Shown here piece by piece: positions 1 to 9,332 of a stretch of DNA of 64,000 nt. A program made the position numbers and the translations under genes. The notes under the pieces are model-generated. The model made no database searches. It worked only from the letters and a program-made list of their open reading frames with translations, and was not told the DNA's origin. Positions within the stretch are counted from its first letter, which is position 1, and each line of letters starts with the position of its first letter. The DNA is from a bacterium BRH_c32. Its GTDB lineage: Bacteria; Bacteroidota; Ignavibacteria; Ignavibacteriales; Melioribacteraceae. The stretch covers positions 1 to 64,000 of the forward strand of contig LOEU01000021.1 of NCBI GenBank assembly GCA_001516025.1. Reading direction: 5' to 3'.

Positions 1-2
1 GT

Positions 3-827
3 GATAAAACATTTGATTTTCCTAAATCTCTTTATCTCATGGAAGACATTCTTAAGCTGATGCTAAAAAAAGATGGATTAATTCTCGACTTTTTTTCGGG
101 TTCTGCGACAACTGCTCACGCTGTTATCCAATTAAATGCAGTAGAAGGGGGAAATAGAAAATATGTGATGGTTCAAATTCAGGAGCAGACTGATGAAAAA
201 TCAGAAGCAAATAAAGTCGGATATAAAACGATTTCTGATATAGGTAAGGAAAGAATTCGAAGAGCCGGGAAAAAGATAAAAGAAGAGTTCTTGGCTCAAT
301 ACAACAAAGAACTGGAAGATATTAACAAGCAACTTGAACAAGAAACTTTAGATGGTAGTGAAGAGCTTAAAGAAAAAAAAGCAGAACTAGAAGCAAAGAT
401 TGAGCATATAAATAATCTAGATATTGGTTTTAGAGTATATAGAACAGACTCCAGTAACATGAAAGATATTTTCTATCATCCAACTAGTTTAACCCAACTA
501 CAACTATCCGCTTTTGAAAGCAATATAAAAGAAGATAGAACTCCGGAAGACCTGTTAACTCAAGTTATACTTGATCTTGGTCTTGAGTTATCTCTTCCAA
601 TTGAGAAAAAAGAAATTCTTGGAAACAATGTTTTCATTGTTCAAGAGAATGCTTTAGTTGCCTGTTTTGATGATAGTATTGATTTTGGAATAGTTGATAA
701 GATTGCGGATTTAAAACCGCTTAAAGTTGTGTTCAAGGATGCAAGTTTTAAAGATGATAAGGATAGGGTTAATGTTGAAGAGAGGTTCAAAAGATTATCA
801 CCGGAAACAATTATCTCAGTTATTTAA
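3..827 (+). CDS. mod: Type III restriction-modification DNA adenine methyltransferase (Mod), C-terminal part
   Basis: The reading frame is open from base 3, so the N-terminal part lies outside the window. The visible 274 residues begin with FDFPKSLYLMEDIL, as in type III Mod proteins just before AdoMet motif I. Motif I follows as LDFFSGSATTAHAV, which binds S-adenosylmethionine. The TRD and the DPPY catalytic motif would normally precede this point in a beta-class enzyme and are not visible here. A charged coiled-coil-like stretch follows, then the alpha/beta C-terminal domain of Mod proteins. The product should methylate adenine in an asymmetric recognition site, and Mod also supplies specificity to the Mod-Res complex. 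It ends 83 bp before res, so the two are probably co-transcribed. The first ATG in the window (39) is internal to the protein and is not the true start. Confidence 0.88.
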   Translation, partial: DKTFDFPKSLYLMEDILKLMLKKDGLILDFFSGSATTAHAVIQLNAVEGGNRKYVMVQIQEQTDEKSEANKVGYKTISDIGKERIRRAGKKIKEEFLAQYNKELEDINKQLEQETLDGSEELKEKKAELEAKIEHINNLDIGFRVYRTDSSNMKDIFYHPTSLTQLQLSAFESNIKEDRTPEDLLTQVILDLGLELSLPIEKKEILGNNVFIVQENALVACFDDSIDFGIVDKIADLKPLKVVFKDASFKDDKDRVNVEERFKRLSPETIISVI

Positions 828-910
828 TTCAGATATGAATAAAAGTGGTAAATCGGAAATACCGACACACCACACAAGAATATTTCTTATTGATAAAAGA
901 ACGATAAACA

Positions 911-3910
911 ATGAAACTAAAGTTTAAGCAACAACAATATCAGTATGATGCAACGATGGCGGTTGTTAATTGCTTTTCGGGACTGAGCAAGGGTGAAAGA
1001 AAAGAGCTTGTTGCCCGAACTGGTTTTTTGCCGGAAGAAATATTTTCAAATCGCAAGCTAGACCTTACTCAAGATGAGTTACTAAAAAATCTTCAAGAAG
1101 TTCAGAGAGACCAGGGATTAAAGGTTAATAAAACGCTCGAAGGATTGAATTATACTATCGAGATGGAGACCGGAACCGGAAAAACTTATGTATATACAAA
1201 AACCATGTATGAATTGAACGCTCACTATGGTTGGAGTAAATTCATCATCATGGTTCCATCGGTTGCAATTCGTGAAGGTGTTCATAAATCATTGGAAATA
1301 ACAGCAGACCACTTTCAAGAAATTTATGGAAAGAAAATTCGGTTTAGTATCTATAACACTCAAAAGAAATCAAACCTAGTTAATATCAAGAGCTTTGCAA
1401 ATACAACAAATATCGAAGTAATTATTATGAATTATCAGGCGTTTGCGACTAAGAGCAAAGAGTCCAGAAAGATATTCCAAAAGCTCGATAGTATTCAATC
1501 AGAGAAGCCAATAGATATTATAAAACGTGCTAGACCGATTCTAATAATAGATGAGCCTCAAAGATTTGGCGCACAAGCGGAATCACTTCTTCATGTGTTC
1601 GAACCCCTTTTTAATCTTCGTTATTCAGCCACTCATAAAAAAGAATTCAATAAAATATATCGTCTCGATGCAATCGATGCTTATAATCAAAAGCTCGTTA
1701 AGAAAATTAATGTGAAGGGTATTGAGGTTGTTGGAAATAGTGGAACAAACAGCTATTTGTTTTTAGATAGTATTCAAATAAGCACAAAACATTATCCGGT
1801 CGCTTACATTGAATTAGAAGTTGATCAAAAGTCGGGAATAAAGAAGCAAATCAAAAAGATTTCTGAGAGAGACGACTTATATCAACTTTCTGGAGAGTTA
1901 GCTCAATACAAAGGTTTTGTTGTAAAAGAAATTAATGGGAAAAAGAATAAAGTTTCATTTATAAATGGAATTGAAATTTCTGTTGGTCAAACTGTTGGGG
2001 ATGTAGATGAAGAGCATGTTCGAAGAATTCAAATCCGGGAAACGATAAAGTCTCACCTAGAAAAAGAAAAGAAGCTTTATAAAACAGGTATTAAGGTATT
2101 ATCGCTTTTCTTTATTGATGAAGTTTCAAAATATCGTCTCTATGATGATAATAATAATCCAATAGATAGCGAATACGCCAAAGTATTTGAAGAAGAGTAT
2201 AAACAGGCTATCCAAACACAAAGTTTCTTTGACCAGGATTACAATAAATACATAAATGGTCTTTCGGTTGATGAAATACATAAGGGTTATTTCTCGATTG
2301 ATAAAAAGGGAAGGTTTGTTAATTCGTCTGAGAAGAGGGGAGAAGATGGAAGTGATGATGAGAGCGCATATGAATTAATTATGAAGAATAAGGAAAGATT
2401 ATTAAGTCTAAGCGAACCAACAAGATTTATTTTTTCTCACTCAGCATTAAGAGAGGGTTGGGACAATCCAAATGTATTTCAAATCTGCACTTTGAAACAT
2501 AGTCAATCCACGATTAGCAAAAGACAAGAAATAGGAAGAGGTCTAAGAATTTGCGTTAATAACAACGGTGATAGAATGGATTCTTCTGTTCTTGAAAACG
2601 AATTTTTCGATATAAACACGTTAACGGTAGTTGCAAGTGAATCATATGATAATTTCGCTAGAGAATTACAGAAAGAAATTGTTGAATCATTATCCGAAAG
2701 ACCAACAAAACTCACTACTGATGTTTTGGTAGGAAGAGTTCTTAAGAATAAGGATGGAAAGAGTATTGTTTTAGATAACCAAAAAGCAATGGACTTGATC
2801 TTTGGTTGTCGTGAAAAGGGATATGTTGATAAAGAATATATGCTCACAGATAAATTGATGGAAGCTATAGAGAATAATAAAGTAGAGATTCCGGAAGAGC
2901 TCAAAGAATTCAAAGAAGCTATTGTTGATTTGATGAAAGGCATATATACAACAGCTAATTTCAAAGCAACTACTGATGAAAATCAAAATAGTATCAATGA
3001 AGCCGAACTAAAACCAAATGAAAACTTCGCCAAAAAAGAATTCCAGGACTTATGGAATAAAATAAAGGTGAAAACGGTTTACGAGGTTGATTTTGATACT
3101 AATGAGCTTGTTGAGAAAAGTATTAACGCTATCAATGGGCACTTAGAAGTTAAAAAGGTGTTGGTAACAATCACTGAAGGGGAACAAAAAGACCACCTAG
3201 ATGAGAAAGAGCTCAAATCGGGTGGTGGCATGACTAAAAAGAAAGAAGTGGTTGAAAAGACGGAAGCATTACTCGGAGCTTTGAAATATGATTTGGTCGG
3301 AGAAATTACTAAAGAAACAAATTTGACCAGGAAAACTGTTGTAAAAATTCTCCAAGGGATTAAAGAAATAAAGTTTGCCAATTTTAGGGTAAACCCGGAA
3401 AGCTTTATAAAAGAAGTTTCCAAGATTATTAACGGTGAAAAAGCGGCCACATTAATTAATAATATTATATATTCGAAGACCGATAAAGTTTATGATGATA
3501 GTATTTTTACTATCAATAATTTTAAGGGTTCGCTTACTGAAAATATTTTGCAAGTTAAGAAGCATGTTTATGACTATGTAAAGACCGATTCCAAAACAGA
3601 GCGGACTTTTGCAAGTGAATTAGAGAGTGGTCAAGTATTGGTATATGCGAAATTACCTTCGGGATTCAAAATTCCTACACCGGTAGGGAATTACAATCCT
3701 GATTGGGCGATTGTTTTTGATACCACGGAATTTAAGTATGTTTATTTTATTGCAGAAACCAAAGGAACGATGGAAACTTTGCAGTTGAAAGAGATAGAAA
3801 CGAGAAAGATAAATTATGCAAGAAAGCATTTTGAAGCTTTAGGAGATTCTGATATAAAGTATGATGTAGTTTCAACTTATCAGGAATTGAGAGATAAGGT
3901 AATGAGGTAG
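911..3910 (+). CDS. res: Type III restriction enzyme, helicase/endonuclease subunit (Res)
   Basis: This 999-residue protein is the length expected of type III Res subunits. The superfamily 2 helicase core has Walker A METGTGKT at residues 85-92 and motif II IIDEPQ near 212-217. The stretch IFSHSALREGWDNPNVFQIC and the later QEIGRGLRI correspond to motifs V and VI. The C-terminal nuclease is a PD-(D/E)XK fold with NPDWA (D931) and ETK (E949, K951). Res uses ATP to act after the Mod-Res complex meets unmodified sites and then cleaves DNA at a distance from the site. Both ATPase and nuclease motifs are intact, so the system looks functional if the unseen part of mod is also intact. It sits directly downstream of mod. 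Confidence 0.93.
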   Translation: MKLKFKQQQYQYDATMAVVNCFSGLSKGERKELVARTGFLPEEIFSNRKLDLTQDELLKNLQEVQRDQGLKVNKTLEGLNYTIEMETGTGKTYVYTKTMYELNAHYGWSKFIIMVPSVAIREGVHKSLEITADHFQEIYGKKIRFSIYNTQKKSNLVNIKSFANTTNIEVIIMNYQAFATKSKESRKIFQKLDSIQSEKPIDIIKRARPILIIDEPQRFGAQAESLLHVFEPLFNLRYSATHKKEFNKIYRLDAIDAYNQKLVKKINVKGIEVVGNSGTNSYLFLDSIQISTKHYPVAYIELEVDQKSGIKKQIKKISERDDLYQLSGELAQYKGFVVKEINGKKNKVSFINGIEISVGQTVGDVDEEHVRRIQIRETIKSHLEKEKKLYKTGIKVLSLFFIDEVSKYRLYDDNNNPIDSEYAKVFEEEYKQAIQTQSFFDQDYNKYINGLSVDEIHKGYFSIDKKGRFVNSSEKRGEDGSDDESAYELIMKNKERLLSLSEPTRFIFSHSALREGWDNPNVFQICTLKHSQSTISKRQEIGRGLRICVNNNGDRMDSSVLENEFFDINTLTVVASESYDNFARELQKEIVESLSERPTKLTTDVLVGRVLKNKDGKSIVLDNQKAMDLIFGCREKGYVDKEYMLTDKLMEAIENNKVEIPEELKEFKEAIVDLMKGIYTTANFKATTDENQNSINEAELKPNENFAKKEFQDLWNKIKVKTVYEVDFDTNELVEKSINAINGHLEVKKVLVTITEGEQKDHLDEKELKSGGGMTKKKEVVEKTEALLGALKYDLVGEITKETNLTRKTVVKILQGIKEIKFANFRVNPESFIKEVSKIINGEKAATLINNIIYSKTDKVYDDSIFTINNFKGSLTENILQVKKHVYDYVKTDSKTERTFASELESGQVLVYAKLPSGFKIPTPVGNYNPDWAIVFDTTEFKYVYFIAETKGTMETLQLKEIETRKINYARKHFEALGDSDIKYDVVSTYQELRDKVMR

Positions 3911-4059
3911 AGTCCTGAGACAAGATAATATTGGAATAAGATTGATGATGTTGGGAATGTTGATGGGTATGTGTTGATAATTGAAAACGATATGTATTAA
4001 AATTCTATTACGTTTTGCGTTTTTGAGAAAAATCTTTATAAACATAAAATGGAGAAGAA

Positions 4060-5208
4060 ATGACTGACCCAAGAATTAAATATTACCCAGTAGACAATGC
4101 TGATTGTTCTTTGATTACTCTTACGGATGAAACGAAAATTCTAATTGATGTTTCTATTACATTTGATGCAGAGGATGAAAAGAACAAGGACAGATATAAT
4201 GTTCGAAGAGACATATTAGATAATGAACTTAAAAAAGAAAAAGAAATCCCATTTTTAGATGTATTCATTCTCACCCATCCTGATGAAGACCATATTAGGG
4301 GCTATAACGACTATTTCTATAGTGGAAAACCAGAAAATTACGGTGCAAAGGATAAGGAAAATGAAAAAATAGTTATCGGTGAACTATGGTATACTCCAAT
4401 TCTATTTGATCGATATACGGCGGAATTATGTGAAGATGCAATAATTTTCAAACAGGAAGCCAAGCGAAGAATGGATTTATTCAAAGAGGATAAATCAGAA
4501 GGAAATAAAGACGGGAATAGAATTAGAATAATTGGATATACTGAAAATAAAGAACTTGAAGGGTTGGAAGAAAGAATTGTCGTTCCCGGGAGTCTAATTT
4601 CTGAATTCAATGGTAAAATAAAAAGTGATTTTCGTTTATTCATTCACGCACCATTTAAAGATGCTTTTAAAGATGATGACAGAAATGAAACAAGTATAGT
4701 TTTTCAGGCAAAATTTGATGTAGATAAAAAAGTGGATGCTGGTCTATCAATTTTTTGTGGTGACGCAGGATGGCGAGTTTGGGAAAAAATATTAGATGTT
4801 AGTAATGTGGAAGACGTAAACTGGGATTTATTTCTAGCCCCACATCATTGTTCATGGACGTTTTTTAATGATAATACGGAAGAGGGGAAAAAAGAACCAA
4901 AAGAGTCTTCGTTGAAGGTACTTGATAACAAGCTAGGTTCGAATCCAGTAGTAATCTCATCAAGCAAAGAAATCAAGAACAATGACGACAACCCGCCTAG
5001 CTATAAAGCCAAAAGTCAATATGTAAAAAAAGTAGGAGAAAAATGTTTTCTTAATACGGCAACCGATTCTGGAACAAAACCTCCAGAACCAATTGAGTTT
5101 GAAATTAAAAGCACTGGACCACAAAGAACAAACAAAAAAACAAAGAGCGGAACGAAATCTCTCTTAATTGGAGAAGCAGTAAGCCAACCCAAGACTTATG
5201 GAAACTAA
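4060..5208 (+). CDS. ComEC-like metallo-beta-lactamase-fold protein of an E2-E1-JAB operon
   Basis: The 382-residue protein has a metallo-beta-lactamase (MBL) fold without a signal peptide or membrane segments. Metal-binding motif THPDEDH is at residues 72-78. Then come NETSIVF near 209-215, FCGDAGW with D235, and APHHCSW with H262-H263. This is the pattern of the free MBL domain seen at the C terminus of ComEC/Rec2 and in conflict-system hydrolases. The likely role is hydrolysis of a phosphodiester or another small substrate, but the substrate cannot be read from sequence. GGAG lies just before the ATG. The stop codon overlaps the start of the E2-E1-JAB gene by 11 bp, which suggests translational coupling and a shared function. 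The C terminus is a basic, probably flexible tail ending TYGN, which might be a conjugation target; that last point is speculation. Confidence 0.85.
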   Translation: MTDPRIKYYPVDNADCSLITLTDETKILIDVSITFDAEDEKNKDRYNVRRDILDNELKKEKEIPFLDVFILTHPDEDHIRGYNDYFYSGKPENYGAKDKENEKIVIGELWYTPILFDRYTAELCEDAIIFKQEAKRRMDLFKEDKSEGNKDGNRIRIIGYTENKELEGLEERIVVPGSLISEFNGKIKSDFRLFIHAPFKDAFKDDDRNETSIVFQAKFDVDKKVDAGLSIFCGDAGWRVWEKILDVSNVEDVNWDLFLAPHHCSWTFFNDNTEEGKKEPKESSLKVLDNKLGSNPVVISSSKEIKNNDDNPPSYKAKSQYVKKVGEKCFLNTATDSGTKPPEPIEFEIKSTGPQRTNKKTKSGTKSLLIGEAVSQPKTYGN

Positions 5209-7480
5209 ATTATTTTCTTCTGAATATGAAAATATAAAAGAGAAACACTATCCAGTAGGATTAAAACAGGAATTGGACAAGGTTTCAACATTATTTATTG
5301 AACAAGCCTATAACGTATTTTCATATTGTGGCGATATAGGAATATCCTTTTCTTTAAGAATACCCTTACCAACGAGGGGAACATTTAACAACGTTGATAT
5401 CAGGGAAGTGGAACCAGTATTTATTAGAATTAAACATGATTTATGGAGACAACAGGCTCCGAAGGTATATAGTGACAGAAGAGACTTTCCAATGTCAAAA
5501 CTGTCTCACATGAATCCAGTATGGAAAAATTCGCCTCCTTCTTTTTGTTTACATCGGGGAAGCATTAATGAGTGGTATGCGGAACATACACTCACAGAAT
5601 ATATTGAAAGGATTAGAGAGTGGTTAAGAGATGCTTCTGCGGATAGATTAATAAAATTGGGTCAAGGTGACGAATTCGAAATTACTCGGATTGAAAATTC
5701 GATTGGTTATATAGTCTATGATTATGAAGAGTTTAATAATCACGCTTTGAATGGGGAAGAATCTTTTCGATTTATTATGTATGAAATCTCAAAAGACAGT
5801 CTTTTAGAAAAAGAGAATAAGAGCTATTCTATTAAATCAAATGGAATACTCGCAAAAGATAAATATGAGGAAGCGAAACAATTCTTTGAAGAGTTAAGTA
5901 AAGAAATTAAAGTTACGTTTGGAATTCTTTTATATCCCAAAATGGACTTTGTATCAACCGACTATTTCGGAGAAATGCCAGAAAAATATTCGGATTTAAT
6001 AGAATTCTGTAACAGAATTGATATTAACATTGAAAAAGCAATAAATGAATATTTATCTCTAGGATTTAATTTCCTAAAAGGAATTCCTATTACTATTGCG
6101 ATTAGAAGACCACGAAAACTAATAGGATACAAATACAATGTAGAGTTCTTGAATTTTGTAGTATTAAATTCATTGGAGAATAATAGTGTGGAGTTATCAA
6201 TTAATGGTGATAGCACTGTTTCGATGCTTTCAAACCGAAAACCAGTAACATTAGAACTGTCCAAGTTTTTGTCAAATTCAGAACTAGCGGACACAAATAA
6301 AACTTTAGTTTTTGGGTGCGGGGCAGTAGGTTCCAAGTTAATTATGCACCTAGCAAGGGGCGGGCTAAATAACATAGTAGTTGTTGATGATGATAAATTA
6401 TCTCCCCATAACCTAGTTCGTCATGCTTTGTTTTCTCGTAGTGTAGGGAAAAATAAAGGTGAGGCAATAAAAAAAGAAATTGATGACATTTATAAAGCAG
6501 ACCACGATTTTAAATTTGACATTATCGAAAAAAAAGGAGAAGAATTTCTTGAAAAGTTCGAATCAAAAGATTATCAAGTTGAAAGAATAATAGATTCTAC
6601 TGCTTCCCATGTATTTCAAAACTATATATCTGATCATAGAAGAATTTCGAAGCATGTATATAGGTGTGAAATTGCATGGAATGGTAATATTGGAATCCTA
6701 AAGAAAGAAGGTAAGGAAAGAAGCCCACGGCTTGATGATTTAACAATTCAACTTTATGACAGAGCTGTTGAAGATGATTACCTAGCAAATTGGTTGAAAC
6801 AATATTATGATAACATTAAAAGCGGAGGCTTTGAGTTCGAGGAAATAAATGTTGGTGCTAGCTGTAACTCTGAAACCGTTAGAATGTCTGATGATATCAT
6901 TTCGTTACATACTGCTTTGTTTTCTCTTGGCATAAAAGAACTAGAAGAAAGCGAAAGGGGCTTTATTTACTTAACAAAAAGACTTAATGAGCATGGTAGC
7001 AAAAAACTTCTAACTGAAAAAATAGAATTCGGTAAAGTAATGGAGAGATGGTTTGACAATGATAGAAGTTGGCAGTTGAGAATTTCTGAGGAAAGTTATT
7101 CCTATTTATCACAGCAACTCTTTGAAAATATTCCAAACGAAACAGGGGGATTGTTGCTTGGTAGAATAGATTTTAAGAGAAAGATTATTTATGTGACTCG
7201 AGTCATTGATGCTCCTGAAGATAGCGTAAAAAAACCATACTGTTTTAAAAGAGGAGTAAAAGATATTCCAGAAATATTAGAAAAAGTTAGAAAAAGGACT
7301 GGTAATATGATAGATTTTGTTGGAGAGTGGCATACACACCCAGGGAAAGATGGTTCGTTAAGTATCGTTGATAAACAAGCGATTAAAGAATTGCGTAAAA
7401 GCTTGGATAGAATTCCATACCCTACGTTCATTCTTGTAGTAACAACTAAGAAGCTACACCCTTATATATTTGGACAGTAA
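5198..7480 (+). CDS. E2-E1-JAB fusion protein (ubiquitin-like conjugation and deconjugation enzyme)
   Basis: A single 760-residue polypeptide carries three modules. Residues about 70-150 resemble prokaryotic E2-like domains, with candidate catalytic C117 in PPSFCLHRG followed by a helix starting INEWYAEHTL. Residues about 365-590 are a ThiF/E1 adenylation domain: FGCGAVGSK (372-380), acidic VVDDDKLSPHNLVRH with D397-D399, N405 and R408, and a candidate thioester cysteine C556 in VGASCNSET. Residues about 628-760 are a JAB/JAMM metalloprotease: E648, WHTHP with H712 and H714, S722 and D725, so all metal ligands are present. By family knowledge it should adenylate a C-terminal carboxylate, pass it through cysteines, and have a protease to remove or process the conjugate. 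No ubiquitin-like or CD-NTase gene accompanies it, which distinguishes it from Bil/BUB operons and type II CBASS. Confidence 0.9.
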   Translation: METKLFSSEYENIKEKHYPVGLKQELDKVSTLFIEQAYNVFSYCGDIGISFSLRIPLPTRGTFNNVDIREVEPVFIRIKHDLWRQQAPKVYSDRRDFPMSKLSHMNPVWKNSPPSFCLHRGSINEWYAEHTLTEYIERIREWLRDASADRLIKLGQGDEFEITRIENSIGYIVYDYEEFNNHALNGEESFRFIMYEISKDSLLEKENKSYSIKSNGILAKDKYEEAKQFFEELSKEIKVTFGILLYPKMDFVSTDYFGEMPEKYSDLIEFCNRIDINIEKAINEYLSLGFNFLKGIPITIAIRRPRKLIGYKYNVEFLNFVVLNSLENNSVELSINGDSTVSMLSNRKPVTLELSKFLSNSELADTNKTLVFGCGAVGSKLIMHLARGGLNNIVVVDDDKLSPHNLVRHALFSRSVGKNKGEAIKKEIDDIYKADHDFKFDIIEKKGEEFLEKFESKDYQVERIIDSTASHVFQNYISDHRRISKHVYRCEIAWNGNIGILKKEGKERSPRLDDLTIQLYDRAVEDDYLANWLKQYYDNIKSGGFEFEEINVGASCNSETVRMSDDIISLHTALFSLGIKELEESERGFIYLTKRLNEHGSKKLLTEKIEFGKVMERWFDNDRSWQLRISEESYSYLSQQLFENIPNETGGLLLGRIDFKRKIIYVTRVIDAPEDSVKKPYCFKRGVKDIPEILEKVRKRTGNMIDFVGEWHTHPGKDGSLSIVDKQAIKELRKSLDRIPYPTFILVVTTKKLHPYIFGQ

Positions 7481-7497
7481 TAGTAAAGGAGTTTTTT

Positions 7498-7989
7498 ATG
7501 AAAGAAATAATCGAGAAGATTTCATCGTATAACATTTTCAACTATTTATTCCCAGGAATTATATTCACACAGGTACTGAATACACTTACCCCCTATAATT
7601 TAATCGGTGATGATATTGTAACGGAATTATTCAAATATTACTTTATTGGATTGGTTATCAGTCGCTTTGGGTCGATAGTTATTGAACCTTTTTTAAGAAA
7701 AACCAAGCTATTAAAGTTTGCCGATTATTCAGATTTCATTAGCTCTTCAAAAAAGGATCCCAAAATAGATTTATTATCAGAAGTTAATAATATGTATAGA
7801 ACTATATTATCCGCAATTGTCCTTCTATTCTTATCCAAACTTTGGAATATTATCGAAATATATTATTTAATTGATACAAAAATTTCTCTTCTATTGGTTG
7901 TTGCCATGGTAGGATTCTTATTTTTGTTTTCTTATGTAAAACAGACAAATTATATCAAGAAGAGAATTGATAATGCTAAATCAAAATAA
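7498..7989 (+). CDS. Small multi-pass membrane protein of the E2-E1-JAB operon
   Basis: I do not recognise a named family. The 163-residue protein opens with a short amphipathic stretch and SSYNIFNYLFPGIIF, and has about four hydrophobic helices (roughly residues 13-30, 46-64, 102-123 and 129-147). A polar segment (about 66-98) lies between helices 2 and 3, and the C terminus is basic. GGAG precedes the ATG, and the gap to the E2-E1-JAB stop is only 17 bp, so it is the third gene of that operon. Small membrane proteins that end defence operons often act as effectors that damage the envelope; that role here is inferred from position only. Confidence 0.7.
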   Translation: MKEIIEKISSYNIFNYLFPGIIFTQVLNTLTPYNLIGDDIVTELFKYYFIGLVISRFGSIVIEPFLRKTKLLKFADYSDFISSSKKDPKIDLLSEVNNMYRTILSAIVLLFLSKLWNIIEIYYLIDTKISLLLVVAMVGFLFLFSYVKQTNYIKKRIDNAKSK

Positions 7990-7996
7990 TTAATCC

Positions 7997-8584
7997 TTAT
8001 GTAGAATATTTCATCACCGTTCCGGTCGAAATATTCAAAAGTTTTGCTACTCCCCGGATTGAATTATTCTTTCTTAGCTCTAATAATATCCTTTCCTTCA
8101 TTTTTTCTTTTCCAGGGCGACCGATCTGTTTTCCATTAAGACGGGCTTTTTCTAATCCGGCTTTAGTTCGTTCGGATATCTTTTCTCTTTCAAGTTTTGC
8201 AAAGTAGCTCATTACCGATAAAAGAATGTTTGAGACAAGCTCGTTATCGGTTGTGAGATATTCTTCAGTGTAACTATGAAATTTTATACCATACTCATCC
8301 AACTGCTTTAAATACATCATCGTCTTAAAAATTCCTTCGCGCGAAAATCGGTCGATACTCCAAAAGATTATCATCTGAAATTTTCGTTGATGGGCTTCCT
8401 TAAACAACATATCAAAAGAAGCTCTTTCTTTTCTTCCTTTGGAGCCCGACTCGTGGTCTTCATAGATTTTGTAAATCTGATAGTTGTTTGATTTGCAAAA
8501 CTTTTTTAGCTGAATAATTTGGTTTTGTGTGTCTTGTCCATTGTTCTTAGTTAAAACTCTTGAATATATAGCTACTATCATCAT
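7997..8584 (-). CDS. Serine recombinase (resolvase/invertase family)
   Basis: This 195-residue protein has the resolvase catalytic fold. IYSRV near the N terminus carries catalytic Ser8. EDHESGSKGRKERASFDML, the FWSIDRFSREG motif and the long E helix LEREKISERTKAGLEKAR follow. The short C terminus, GVAKLLNISTGTVMKYS, is a helix-turn-helix, so this is a small resolvase/invertase rather than a large serine integrase. It converges on the membrane-protein gene with only 7 bp between stops. A 9-bp inverted repeat (GAATATTTC, 8004-8012 and 8028-8036) lies inside its last codons. It is probably what remains of the mobile element that carried the defence genes, although no att or res sites could be defined. 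Two ATGs are adjacent at the start. Confidence 0.9.
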   Translation of the reverse strand: MMIVAIYSRVLTKNNGQDTQNQIIQLKKFCKSNNYQIYKIYEDHESGSKGRKERASFDMLFKEAHQRKFQMIIFWSIDRFSREGIFKTMMYLKQLDEYGIKFHSYTEEYLTTDNELVSNILLSVMSYFAKLEREKISERTKAGLEKARLNGKQIGRPGKEKMKERILLELRKNNSIRGVAKLLNISTGTVMKYST

Positions 8585-9332
8585 ATAATAAACTAATTTA
8601 AAAATGGATAAGAAAAACCTAGATATAGAGATATACTCGCGTCAGGTCGGTTAATGGTGGCAGTTTCTCCATCGATCTTAATATCTTCCCAAAATGCGAG
8701 GTCTCGATCTCAACGCATTTCAGTATAATCTTATTTTACAGCTCAATAGATGTTAATTCTACTTGAAAATTGACCACAATTCCGCCAAAAACTGACCATC
8801 ATAACATTCAAAATATTATAAAAATTCCCACCATAATTGACCCACCCTAAGCTATTTTAATTTCACTTTAACCATTTTTATATCCGACTAAATCAAGTCC
8901 AAAACAGATATGGAGAATCCATAATAGTGGTCAGTTTTTGAACAGAATTAAGTTTTTGTCAAGAAATATCCATTTTTGTATTAAATAGAAAATGAATATT
9001 AAACTAATTATTTCTGATAATTGCGCAGATTGTGAACGTGCAATAATAGTGCTTGAGTCATTTTAGGACGTTCATTTTTAAACGGGTACTTGCAATTGGT
9101 AATAAAAAAGTGTATGGTATCCTGTGCTGATAATTTTCATTATTTGATATTGATAATTTTAGGCTGAGTTTAGATGGTAAAGGAAGAAGATGAAATGGAA
9201 AAATGTTACTTCGCGTACATTGCTAAGATTTTTAGTGACTTGAGCTAATAATATTAGGATTAGCAATCAGTCAAGGAATTAATAATAATTCTAAAAGCCA
9301 TTATAGAGATTTTTGAAAATCTGAGGAAAATT
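8585..9332. other. Gene-free stretch between recombinase and sensor kinase
   Basis: No coding region is convincing here. The stretch holds the first IS21-like terminal-repeat cluster (about 8755-8950). The rest, from about 8950 to the kinase start at 9333, is AT-rich with several stops in every frame and probably contains the promoter of the kinase operon. I could not fix a -10/-35 pair with confidence. Confidence 0.5.
8755..8950. repeat. IS21-like terminal-repeat cluster A (MITE-like remnant)
   Basis: On the minus strand the cluster reads TGGTCAGTTTTTGGCGGAAT (8798 down to 8779) and GGGTGGGTCAATTATGGTGG (about 8846-8827). On the plus strand TGGTCAGTTTTTGAACAGAA begins at 8928. Repeated TGGnTCAnnTTnnnnGGAATT-type units in opposite orientation are typical of the multi-repeat ends of IS21-family elements. 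No istA or istB remnant lies between them, so this looks like a short internally deleted element. Related units recur near 18050 and 19005-19196. Confidence 0.45.

Noticed and set aside
4060-7480. Type II CBASS
   Set aside because: E1, E2 and JAB activities are present, but there is no CD-NTase or cyclic-nucleotide effector, and the three domains are fused in one protein rather than split as Cap2 and Cap3.
8004-8036. Inverted repeat at the end of the recombinase gene as a recombination site or terminator
   Set aside because: It lies wholly within the last codons, has a 15-nt loop and no T-run, and no partner copy was found; it may be coincidental.
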